A DNA stretch of 64,000 nt from Neodiprion pinetum (taxonomy: Eukaryota > Arthropoda > Insecta > Hymenoptera > Diprionidae): contig NC_060238.1 in NCBI RefSeq assembly GCF_021155775.2, forward strand, positions 17,274,542 to 17,338,541. The letters run 5' to 3'. The notes beneath the pieces were generated by a model. It was given only the letters and a program-made list of their open reading frames with translations, made no database searches and was not told the origin of the DNA. The position numbers and the translations under genes were made by a program. Below are positions 1-13,000 of this stretch, piece by piece. The number at the start of each line of letters is the position of its first letter. Position 1 is the stretch's first letter.

Positions 1-875
1 CCATTAGCTCGTTTCCAAAAAACAAACACCCCCATGGTAAAAATTTATCTCACTTGATATTCCAGAAATTTTGCAAAAATATTAATTGAAATGGAATGTA
101 AATAAATGTAAATGAACTTAGCTGATTTATTCTATAATTGGAACAACATTTGTAATCATTGTACTTAATTGATTATCAAAATTCCAGTGAAATGTCTGCA
201 ATCTACAACCTTGATGTTGGTAATGTTAATATAACGAAATATTTTGAAAAATTGCCATTTTGCAACCCGAGACAATAAAATACTGAAATAGAAATAACAG
301 AACCAGAATGCCATTGATATGTGTAAAAAATAACTATGGCATAGATTCTTCTTTTAAAGAATTAAAACTTTCATGATTTCTATAGAATTTCAATGGTCAT
401 AATCTTTGTAAAACTGTAAATATTAGTTTCGTTTCAGCTGATTCAATATGGTAGACGTAAATTCGAAAAGTCATTTGATTTTTATGAAACTTTATGCTAC
501 ATGGTTTTTGGGTTTAGTCAAATGTGAACTCGAAATTCGAAAATTTGAAATGGCGGATAAACAAAAACAACAAGAAGAAAATATTCTATAAAATTCTGTG
601 GTGTGTGTTAAGATTGTGTAACAATTGGCATGCGAATTTTCATGGTAGATCAGCAGAAAATGCTTTTTTCGTGGATAAGTTTGAATTTCGACCATTATTT
701 TTGCAATAAATAAATAAAGAAATAAATTCTATATTTGTTTTAGACTTAGAAATATTTCAGAGAATATGTGGAATCAAAAAAATAGTTTAATAAATCAAAT
801 GCTGCAAAAAAAATGGTGGGATGCTAAGCGTTAATATAATCACTGTAGTTACTTTAATTCTGATGTTTTATTCAG
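1..875. other. AT-rich sequence upstream of first recognised MRCK exon
   Basis: No coding exon could be recognised. The missing MRCK start exon may lie here or left of the window. It would have to end in phase 1 to join 876. Positions about 440-570 contain gatTCAATATGG and AAATGGCGGAT pieces like the repeat family seen at 20.4 kb and 59.8 kb. The rest is simple AT-rich DNA. Confidence 0.5.
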
Positions 876-1055
876 GGGTTGGTGGAAGGCTGCGTCAATT
901 GGAGGCACTATTTGTTGGTGGTCCTGTGCAAGGGGGACGAGCCGGTCATACATTTTCTATTGAAACTCTCATCGACGTTTTACTCGTTCTCTATGACGAG
1001 TGTTGCAACTCCTCATTACGTCGAGAAAAGACAGTATCAGATTTTATCGAATTTG
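876..1055 (+). CDS. gek: MRCK exon a: N-terminal segment
   Basis: It encodes the MRCK N-terminal signature: RLRQLEALF, then ETLIDVLLVLYDEC and SLRREK, which pack against the kinase in this family. The acceptor is TTATTCAG/GG at 875 and the donor G/GTAAGT at 1056. The exon ends in phase 1 and codes G-V-G-G before RLRQ. The reading frame stays open upstream, with an in-frame ATG at 863, so a start at 863 without a splice is possible. Known family members have only a few residues before RLRQ. I favour an unseen upstream exon because 871-875 is a good acceptor. Confidence 0.85.
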
Positions 1056-4000
1056 GTAAGTTTCAGTTCTGCTATTTTTTAGATTACAAATTTTTTAATT
1101 TCAGCTGACATGAATTCAAGCATAGTTCTGTTTTTACTTGCACTGTGCGATTAATTGATTAATTGTAGACTCCAATTTTTCTAAATAAATGACCAATGCA
1201 TTTATTAGAAGAACTATTATCAATCGAAAAAACTAATAATTGAAAGGGCTGATAAATCAAAGTTCATCACTAATCAATTAATCACACAGCCAGTTTTTAT
1301 CATTGTTTTTCATACTACAGTATTGAAATATATATGAAGCAGTGTCCAAATTGGATTCTATTTGTAAGTCAAAGTATACAGAGTGTAACAAAATTGGAAA
1401 TTATTTAATCTCAAAACATCGGTTTTAGAATCTTTGTTTTCTCAAAAAAGCATGTAATTGAGCATCAATCACGACTTAGTTTAAGATATTACTGCCAAAC
1501 AAGCACAGTCGACGGATCGAGTGCATTACTGCGGATCCGTCCAAATCTAGCAAAAAAGTGCCAAGCGCTCAACAATCCTCCACGTCTTTTACCAAAATTC
1601 AAGTATATTACAACAGTGGAGCACTGGATCCGGCTACTGGGCTTGTTTTGTGACGAGCTAAATCTATTTTCTTGAGCGTTTCATTCAATACAGTTTCTGA
1701 TAATTGCCAATTTCGTTACACCCTCTTTAGCTTTTATTTTCTTTTCAATTTTCTAGTGAAACCAGTCGCCTCATGCATAAAAAGCCTACAATTAGCTAGA
1801 GAAGATTTTGAAATAGTCAAAGTAATTGGACGAGGTGCATTTGGAGAGGTTTGCGTGGTCAGGATGCGGGGATCGGACAAAGTCTTTGCTATGAAAATAC
1901 TCAACAAATGGGAGATGCTGAAACGTGCTGAAACCGCTTGTTTTAGGGAAGAACGAGATGTATTGGTATACGGAGACCGTAGATGGATAACAAATCTCCA
2001 CTACGCCTTTCAGGATGATAATAATCTGGTAAGATGGTTGTTTTTTTTCTTTTCTTCCACATATTCCTGTGTCTACTTCTTCAAAAGAAGGATAATTAGA
2101 TCTTCTTTTTCTAGGATCTTCCTTTTTTTTTCTTTTCTCTTTTCCACCAAATCACAATAGTTGATTAAGGAGATTAGTTGACCAAAAATGGATATTTTCA
2201 ATTAATTTTATTGCAGGATAAATTATAGAAGTTGAAAATACTAGAATCACAAACAAAAGTTGGAATATTGGTACTTTATTTCAAGTTGCTTCAAAATAGT
2301 TCAAAATTTAGTATATTCATTAGATTTCCCTATGGCTCATTTTATTCAAAAGACAATTTTTTACATATTCCTTGGAAGTCGGTTGTTTCTTTTTCCATGA
2401 CAAGGTGATAAAAAATTGGTAGTCCTGTGGTTTGTAGGTCTTGTGAATAAAATGAGTGACTATAGATTGAAATCAAACAAATTTACGTCATTTTTAAAAA
2501 TGTTGAACGGATGGTCAGGGGAAAAAGAGATATAACCATCTTTCACGACCAGATCTAATATATAACTGGAAAAGAAAGTCAAAACTTCATTTTTCTCATG
2601 TCACTATTGAAAAAAACGTGTGCGACAACCAACCACACGCGACAGAAGTGAAACTTTTTGGCATTACAAACAGTATCACGCAGCGTGCATAATAGGTATA
2701 CGTTGGCGTGGTTAAAAAAAAAAATTGTTTTTCTCGTTCTAACCCCCTTAAATGCTAGTGTTTTGTGGAAAACAGATCTTCACGAAATATAAGCTTTCTA
2801 GCTCAAGTTTATCAGGTGGCTTTTTTTAATTTTTATTTCCCATTCATTTAACATGGAAAACATTCATTTTTCATGAAATGTTAAAACACTCGTAAAATAT
2901 TCAATATTTTTTAAATTCAAACACAAATCCTTTAGAGTGATTCTGAAAATTTTCCAGGTCTCAGATAAGACACAAAACTGTGTGAAACATGGAATTACTT
3001 TCATATACGTACAGTGCCTAACGATTAATTCGAATTTTAGTATTATGGGCTAAGTCACGTTTCCATTCTGCGTAAACAATGAATTTTACTGCTTCCATTT
3101 ATCAATTATTCTCACGATCTCTCAAATAATCAACTCTCATTTATTATGTAATATATTCGCAGTACCTTGTCATGGATTATTATTGCGGTGGTGATTTATT
3201 AACACTGCTGAGTAAATTCGAAGATCGACTTCCCGAAGACATGGCGCGGTTTTACATAGCGGAAATGGTGCTGGCTATCGGATCAATTCACGATCTGCAT
3301 TACGTACATCGTGATATTAAGCCAGACAACGTTTTGTTGGACGCTAATGGACACATAAGACTGGCTGACTTTGGTTCATGCTTACGACTCTTTGAAGATG
3401 GAACTGTTCAAAGTAACGTTGCTGTTGGTACTCCGGATTACATTTCACCTGAAATTTTACGGGTAAATAAATTTTTGCACATTATTACTTCTAAGCTAGG
3501 CATTGGTTCTCATCTGCTGCGAATTTTTTTTCACTTACAGGCTATGGAAGATGGGCAAGGGAGGTATGGCCCTGAATGTGATTGGTGGTCCCTCGGAGTA
3601 TGCATGTACGAAATGCTCTATGGAGAAACTCCATTTTATGCTGAATCTCTAGTTGAAACATACGGAAAAATCATGAACCATAAGGTGATTAAAATAATTG
3701 TTACACTAAATCAATTTTCTTCTTGTTATTGTATTTCAGAATTTTTGACGATTTAATCAAATATCCGTGTTTCCTTGGATATTTTCAAAAACTTATCAGT
3801 CATTGTGAAAACTAGTACTTTATATGATAGATTTAATAGGTGGTTCGAATTGCGCATCAAATATGAGATTAAGACTTTATAGTGCAGTTTTCAAATGTGG
3901 CGTATAAAATGGCACTTTTCTGATCGAAAATAGCCGGTAAAAAGCGACTTTTTCATGCGCGTGCCGTAAAAAATTCTTTTGCAGGTTTCACAGTCATGCG

Positions 4001-7000
4001 ACCTATGGAAGCAATCGGTTTTGATTTTTTTCTTTCCCAGGTATTAACAGTATGATAAAGTTCTTTGTACTTTTGGGTAATATGTTTCATATTCTGGTTC
4101 TCAGTTATTTTTCCCATGTTCAGAAATCTTGTCCAAGTGCGGATTCTTCATCAGACAACCAAGAAAGCATAAATATATCAGTAACCACGGATTTAATTCG
4201 CAGTAATAAATGTTCATAGACAAAGAAGAATGGTTTCAAGAATTCATTTTGGGCCATAAAAAATTATTCTGTTTGAGAAGTTAACTGTCCCAATGATATT
4301 AATACATACTTATTCATACTACTTTCTCCCATTCACTCATATACACTCAGTCGTAGCTCTGAAATTTTGTTAGAGCAGAATCAGATTCACATGAAGTCGT
4401 TATTGTGCCTATGCTGTAATTGAAATTTTCTTTACTCGATTTATTGTACAAACTTCTTGGGTTGATCAGTAATTGTGATTTTGTGATATTTTCAATAAAT
4501 TATTTTTACTCAGACGAAGTACATTAGAATTAATATATCATTTGTACAAAATTAATAAAATTTCGAATTTTGCCAGACATTTATAACCATATTGCCAAAA
4601 ACATTTTTTATAAATTAAATATCTTTCAGAATTGTTTCGACTTTCCAATAGAAGATGTGTATGATGTATCCGAAGAGGCTAAGGATCTGATGAGGAAATT
4701 AATTTGCAGCTCTGAGTTTAGATTGGGCCAGAATGGTATCGATGATTTCAAAGTACGCAAGTTTTCAGTATATTGAATAAGTTTCAAATTACATATAGAG
4801 AATACACCTCAACTCGACTTTTTTAATATGGCTATTTTTTCCTTTGCTATCTAACAAGCTAAAAAAACAAACCAAATAGTATTTCCTGGTTTGTAGTTTT
4901 GTAACACAAAGTCGACGTGAAATTTTTTTTTTTTTTTTTTTTATTACAAACAGCTTTGGTAGATGGTATTTTAAAAATCGTTACGTTACTCGTATCAAGA
5001 AAGTTTATGTTGCAAAAAAAAACTTAAAATTGAAGTGTCCTACTTGAAAAGTACTTATTCGTTACTGTCATGACACTCGAAACTTGTTTTTTATTCGGCC
5101 AAAAATCGTAAACCGTTTTTTTCAATAATAGACCATTCTGAATTTTTTTTTGCAAACAGAAATCCCACGAATTTTACGACAATAATTAAAACTCGGTGTC
5201 GACTCGATGGCCTTAGAAGTTACGGTCACTGGAACATCTGAAGATTAAAATTATAAAAAAAAAAAAAAAACCGGTCGTCGGCGTCAGAACAAATTTCAAG
5301 TGCTGCAAAAATTATGCTTGAATATTTTTCCAGTAGTACACTTATATCCTGAGATATTTTGCACTACGAATTTTTGCATTACAAGTTACAAATTTCCAGA
5401 TAATAAGGACAAAATATTTCCGAAATAAAAATCGGTGAAATTTTAGACAAATTTTCATTTTACCAAGGGGCAACAAAACCAGAATCCAGCAAACACAGAT
5501 GAGATTTTTCGACTTCTACACAGTAGAAAAAAATCAGCCATTACAAGAAAGTTGTAAACACTGGGAGCATGTTGAATTGAGGTGGAATTCTTCGTTTGTA
5601 GGATGAAAATGTAATTTACCAATCCAATTTATTCATCAACAGAAACATCCGTGGTTCGAAGGTGTGGACTGGGATGTTTTAAGAGACAACACTGCCCCGT
5701 ATATACCTGAAGTGTCTTCACCAACTGATACCTCGAATTTTGATGTCGATGACACAGATGTTCGAAGCTCGGATGCTGTACCTCCTGCTGCTAACTCTGC
5801 GTTCTCTGCTCTGCATCTACCTTTCGTAGGATTCAGCTTCACTCAGGGAAGGTGCGTTAGAAAAACTGTTTCGTTGGTCTTTTTATGTTGATCAGCACAG
5901 GAATCAAGTTTTCTGTTGCCAGCAAGCTAATTCTGTCATTTTTTTAACGCAAATCTATAAATGTTTTGAAGCGGTTATTCAAATAAGTTTTTTTCTTTTC
6001 AAAACAAATTCTCTTGATAAAATCATACTTCTAAATTTCGCCTGAAGTTCTCCCTTACAATAAACTCAATTTCATTCAATTTTTACTAGGTTTTGAAAAC
6101 TTTTTCAGGTTCTTGATTGCCTAAAGAATATCTTTCACCAGCACATCAATCAAACAAGTTATTTTATCATTATTCGGTTGTATCGGATAATCGTTTTCTA
6201 GAAATAATTCAATTTCCTTGATTGGACTATTTTCAAGATCGATATCTAGAAATTTGAGAAATGGGTATTTCATTTGGAAAACTTGAGGGCGACGAACATG
6301 AATGTTAATGGACATTCTGTCACGAAACTATCGCAACTCTAATAAGTTACATTGTCTATCACTTCTAAGCACAAAACATTCTATTATTGTATCACACGTA
6401 AAAAATTCTCATACACGATCAATTTATGTAGTAGTTGAATAAGGTTTGCCAGGATTGTTTGTCTAAGCTATTAGAGGATAGATTGAATTCTTGAGTTTTT
6501 TCAATTGTTTTTCGAAAAATTTTGCTCAATATAGCCGGATATCGGACCTGGGCTCTCTTCCTATGGTCTGTCAGAAGGATAAGAGTATGAAAATGTTGGA
6601 GGAGGAAAATGCACAGTTAACGCTTACCATCGCTGATTTACGAAATCAAGTTGGCGTTGGTCATTTCTCACCTACGACATCTCCAGACTCGAATAATGCC
6701 ACTAGAAAATTACAGGATGAAATAAATACGCTGACTAAAAGAAACTGTGGTAAGTCCTAATTTGCTATATTTTGATTTTTGAAGAATTTATATTATTTAC
6801 ACTTTTTCATGTAACAGAACGCCACATTCCCCAGAGTCTGAGTCCTGCCAACAATTTTTTCAATGAGTATTTTCCATTAACGTTTCAAAATTTTAAAAAA
6901 TCTCAAAAAACCCAAAAAATTGGGTAAATTGCAATTATAAATATGAGAAGATTTTTTTAAATTTTGAAACGTTAATGGGACAAAAAAACTTCAGATTCAG

Positions 7001-10000
7001 ATTCAGTGGAACAAAATACATAAAAATCATACTCAATCTGAATCCAAACCATTTTTTTCATCTCGATAGTTTTGGTTTTTCATGATTTTATGCAATTTTT
7101 TTCGGTTTTTCGCAATTTTTTCAAACTGACGGCTCAATGGGCTAATTAACCTTCAGATTTAGATTCAGTGAATTGAAATACATGAAAATCATACTTGATC
7201 CGAGTCCACAAAAATTGTTTCATCGCTGTGATTACAGTTTTTCGTAATTTTCTGCCTTTTTTTTTTGGGTTTTATGCATTTTACTCAAATCTGGAGGGTG
7301 ACTGGGCCAAACGGACCTCAAATTCGGATTCAGCGGTTCGAATTACATGTCCGTGGGTGGGTCCGGTCAAATGTACAAACAACTTTTTTTTTTTTTGTGT
7401 GCCGGTGTTCTCAATACATGTTTCGTAAGATTCTTTTTTAGAATGTACACAAGTATTTCGTGCTCAGGTGAGAAGAGTTCTGAATTTTTGCTCAGATTTG
7501 ACTCAACATTTTTTTCTACTCATTGTTTTGAATGTAATACTATATACAGGAACGTTTTATTATTAAACTTTTTGATTTTGAGTAATGGATCATCGAAAAT
7601 ATCAAAGAATCACGAATTAAAAAGATGGCTCGCTTTAAGGAAGTGTCCTGAATTAAAGGCCTAAAAGAGACGATTCTCGACAATATTTGTTTTTGATAGG
7701 TAGAGAAACAACGAAAATTCTTAAAATTTTGCGTGTATTTTAACACACATTTGGAACGTACAAGAAAATTTCTTTATTATCGTATTGTTGCAAAACAATG
7801 GAGTCATTAACTGAGCATTGAAGCGCCTCGTCGCTGAGGTCTCGAATTGGCAGGAAAGATGGAGTGTGTAATTCTTGTCTGAAACGTAAAAACCAAGATT
7901 ATTTGTAATTGATATATATTTTTATTAACGATGAACTAAAAAAACGCAACAAACACTGTGAAATCATATTAATTTTCATTTTACAAATTGTCACTTCTAA
8001 CTCTTTACCGATGAAAAAATGTTCTTGTATTTTTCAAATGTGTGTTAAAATACATTCAAAATTTTAAGAAGCTTCATTATTTCTCTTCCTCTCAAAAAAT
8101 AATTGCAGAAAAACACCCTTTTTGAGGTCTCCACACCATGACTCATAACGTTTTTCTGTAATCCAAACCTTGATTGTTTGTAACTCATTATTGGAAAAGA
8201 TCCAATAAGTTTTAGTGCTATAATTTCGACAAAAATAAAGCGGAAGCCTATTTAAATAACGTGACATTTTTCACTCTTTGCAGAGCTCGAAACACAGTTA
8301 AAGTCGATGGAGATACCACGGGAATTATGTACCTTGGATAGTGGTGAATCGACAAAGATTCGTGAGCTGGAAAAGTTGGTGCGTAGCTTAAGGATGGAGA
8401 AAGAAGAGGCTTTAAAGGAAAAATTCGATACTCAAGAGAAATTAAAACTTCAAGAAAAAGAATTAAAAGACGCGCTCACACAGAGGAAATTAGCAATGAC
8501 CGAATATACTGAGGTAACAGACAAACTATCCGAGCTAAGGCAACAGAAACAGAAACTGTCGCGGCAAGTAAGAGACAAAGAAGAAGAGCTTGAAGTAGCG
8601 ATGCAGAAAGTTGATAGTCTGCGACACGACATAAGGAAGGCAGAGAAGCTGCGTAGAGAGCTAGAAAACAGAGTCGAGGAAGCAATGGCTGAGACGAGTA
8701 AAGAGCGGAAGTTACGGGAACGGAGTGAAGAGTACTGCAAACAAATGCAAGAAGAAATGGAAAAGATACGGCAGAGACCTGTGGGAAATGACAGCAGTGG
8801 TAATCAGGCATTAGCGACACAGGAAATTCATAGGCTGAAAACGGAGGTGGAGAAGCTTGATGTACAATATAACCAAAATCTGAACCAGCAACAGAGTAGG
8901 TATACGTCGGAGATACGAAGTCTTCAAGACCAGTTGCACGAGGCTGAAAACAGAAGAGAAATCCTGGAACGGGAAGTCCAGTCGGCGAGAGAAAAATTAG
9001 ATGCTGCCAGATTGGAAAATATCACAGACAGTGAAGAGACGATTAACGAACTGAATAGAAGGTACGAACGTGAGAAAATGATGCTAGTCGAAGAGAACAA
9101 AAAGCTCATGCTCGATCTTGGAGCTGTTACGGACAGCGTTGGTAGAATTCAAGGTGAGCGAAGGCAGCTGGAAGAAGAATACGAAGAATTGAGGAACAAA
9201 AAAGCGGCCATCGCCCAATGGGAAGCACAAATAACCGAAATCATTCAATGGGTTTCTGATGAAAAGGATGCCAGAGGTTATTTGCAGGTATTGTATCGAG
9301 TTTCAACCACTGTAGCACTTTCGAGTCAAGTATTATTGGGTATTTATCGTCATTTCAATAGTTCAGTACACTGTCGGAAAACAGTGTTTTTGTCTCAAAA
9401 TAATGTGTTTGGGCAAATCCACCAACTTTCGGCCAGTTATCTAAGATAAAAATTTCACATCTGGGTGTAATTCGAGTATGTCATACTCTACAATAAGATA
9501 TGAAAATTCTCCAGTTTTTAGGACTTCAGCTTTATCGTTTACAAAAAATACGTTGATGCATTTTTATCACATTTTCAAATTGAATCTTTATCTTAGAATT
9601 CTTAGCACTTACTGTCGCCGGTACGAAAATATGAGACAAAACGCGTGTTTTTTTTGTGTCGGATCTTTCCTAATATGAAATCCAATGATTACACTGGCCA
9701 ACAGTGGTTTTGTTGCTCTTGATATTTGAGTCGTCTTAGAAAGATTCGATGTCAACGACCTTAGGAGTAAGCGTAGTTTTTCGAAAATGGCTCTAGTTAT
9801 TTATTTTATCGACATTTTCATATATGACTCAAAAAAGCAATGTTTAGGTGAAAAATTCGATTTCTTTTTTTTAATATCTAAAGTTTATCAAAAAAATACT
9901 ATCAATAACCTTAGTTATGCTTACTTTATTCGGGCAGAAGTATAAAAAATATAAGAAATATAATACTTTGTTGTTCTCGCCATGAAAAAGAGGGCACAAC

Positions 10001-13000
10001 AAGTTTCTTCGAAAGGGGGGGTATTGGGGTGTTCCGAAAAAAAAAAATTAAAAAATTTCTCTCAAACACGCATCAAACTTTCGGTAGAACATCTTATATA
10101 GAATAACTCAGCCAAATACGAGCTTTTAATATTGATTTTTTTCCATTTTCCATTTAAATAACAGGTAAAAAAATTTAGCAAAAAATATATCTCATAAACG
10201 TCTGACATATAAACCATCTAAACGTACATCTAATAAACTATCTGTATTAACAGATTCTTATAGGAAATTTCACGCTCTATAAAAAACTACTGATATAGAA
10301 CTTTAACCGTTCAAGAGAAATTCGCCTTTAAACATTGAGTCATCTCGAATACAATACTACAATAACATAAAAACCAGAGCCAATCTAATATAATCATAAT
10401 TATATTCGTAAGTTTTACGTTCTCAAACACCAGGATTCACAGAAAAAATCAGAGCAACAAAAAAAGTATTTATTTTGTAGAGCTGTGTTATAAATCGTTT
10501 TTATTTTTCTGCATAAAAAAGTAGAGATACTGAAATCAATCCTGAAATTTTTAAGTGGACTGAACCCAGTATCGTATCCAGTAACGTGCTTGCAAATTTT
10601 GCAGCGCAAATGCACAGCAATGATTGCAAAGCCTTTCTGGCTATATTAGAACAAGATGTATCTTTAATTGCTTTCAAAATCAAAGTAATTCATTCCAAGC
10701 AAAAGCTCTTACAAAACATCTAAATGCAAGCAAGTCTTGCTATACGTTGAAATGATACAACAATTATTGCTGTACGTTTGCTGCAGGAAAATTCTGCTCA
10801 GCAAATATTGAGTGAAAAAGCAACAGGAATTGCAGCAAGTGGAATAAACTTTTTGTGCAGACACACTTGGTTCGCTGAGCAATCAATGATGATTCGTTAT
10901 AAATATTACAGGGATTTCGAATTGTTCTATATTCCTGGATTATTTATGACCACAGTTTTAACCCACTATAAAAATTTCAGGATCTACTCCAAAGTCTACT
11001 TTTGCACTCGAAAAAAGGTTCATTTTTTGGGTCATACCACATACAGAACTGAAAAGGTTAAAAAACAAGAGAAAAAGCTGAAAATTCGAGAACAATTCTA
11101 AAACGTGCGAACATTGTTCAGTTTCTCGTAGACAGTACGTATTTAGGGTATCTAGTACTCTTGCCTTTATCGACCGAGCAAACTCACTCTTTTTCTTCCT
11201 ATATTAAATAATCAAATTAACAGAAAAGGTTGAAATTTCGGCGTTCATTCCTATTTCATAGCGGCGTTCAGGAAAGTTACTCTTATCTCGAAAATAGTAA
11301 AAAAATGTGTGGTTTTTTGACACGTGTTACAATTTCCACAATTCCCGAATTTCAGGGGCCAAAACTTGATAGTTGAGATACTTTGTGCAATTCTGGAAAA
11401 AAAACAAAGAGTCAAACGAGTCCTTGTAAGACTGTTTGCATTCAATATTCAGGTCGCTGGACGTGAACTAAGATTTACAATAATTTCGTAAATAAAGAGT
11501 GGAAATTATAATACGTGTCAAGAAAATAATACATTTTTTTGACGATTTCCGGGATATGAGTAACATTTTCCGTTCATTTGTTAATTTAATATATGGAGAA
11601 AAAGAGTGACTTTGCTCGGTCGGTAAAGGTAGTAGTACTACATACCCCTTAAATTGCAGCCAGAAGTTGGTGTATTGGCCCCTTTACTCTGTTACATGCA
11701 GTCTTACTACAGGGAATCGTATTCTTTTGTAACAGAATAGTTTACATACAGATTGAATAAAACCTACATGTCTTGAAAAACAATTTATGTAGCGTGTTAT
11801 TTAAAATTCAGGCATTAGCAACCAAAATGACAGAAGAACTAGAATTCCTGAAACACTCTGGCGGAGTTGGAGCAGTAGTTGGTGGCTCTACGATGACCGA
11901 TAAGAACTGGAGGAACCGTAGATCACAAAAGCTTGATAAAATGGAATTACTGAATCTGCAGAGTTCCCTGCAGAGTGAAATTCAAGCCAAGCAAGCAATT
12001 TCGGAGGAACTCACCAAAACACGATCAGACCTCATCGCTGCACAAAAGTATGTTGTCGGAAGAATTTTGTATATACCGCATAAATTTTATTGTATTTAGT
12101 TTTTCTTTGATTTTTCATCTTAAAAAATATATGATTACGATTATCGCAATTTTGGCGGCTACTATTTTTTCCTAACGATTTGCTGCATGCCATTTCAGCT
12201 TCACTTCTCGTTCACGTTATTTGGTTGTCTTACTTTCTTAGATGACTTCTCATCACACATACTTTCATCTAATGACATAAAATGAAATTCAACTAGAAAA
12301 GAAACAATATCAATTCTGCTAAGATACATTTATATGAAAGTTGAAGTTGGATTAACCTATTTTTGATGTTTCTGTAGAGAACTGAGAGACTTCAGGCAGA
12401 GATTGGATGCCATGGCTCACGAGGCAAAAAGAAAAGAAATGCAGATAAACGAACTTCAAGGGCGTCTGGATACTGGCGATGGTTGTAAGTACAGTTCAAT
12501 CGATGATTCGGCAATTCCAACCCCCTTAAGTATTTGGGTCACATTTTTCAAGTTTACCAAAGATAGTTTTTCTCTGTGGTTGTTCATTCAAGCGGTAACT
12601 TTTCATACTGCCTATTTTGTCCATAAACATTTCAATTCGTCTAGTGGGCTTTTTTGATGAGAAAGCGAGGCGTTATCTTTTCATTGCTTATTTCGTCACT
12701 GACACTCCAGCCTCCGTGAACAGAGGCTAAATGTTTGACGAATCATTTGACATAATAAATCCAACAACAATATTATATATTCAGCGATTATATTTGTTTT
12801 TCAGATGATTTTTTTACAATGCTGATGAGTTTTTTTTAAATGATGTATGTAAAATTTGTAATTAATCTTTTCACGATACTCTAGTTTACAGAATGTTGAG
12901 AAATCTGTTCAAATTTCAAATTCATTCTCAATACTCACATGACTATGATTTCGATTTACCAATGAAGTCCAAGATGATTTATTTTCTTTCGTTAATCAAT

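Noticed and set aside
8450..8820. Long open frames on the minus strand opposite the coiled-coil exon
   Set aside because: They are mirror frames of a Glu/Lys-rich exon (Ser/Leu/Phe-rich antisense); the plus strand is clearly MRCK.
9288..9449. Continuation of the MRCK coiled-coil exon to the stop near 9449
   Set aside because: The donor CAG/GTATTG at 9287 joins to ALATKMTEE at 11812 exactly as in the family; the read-through is not coiled coil.
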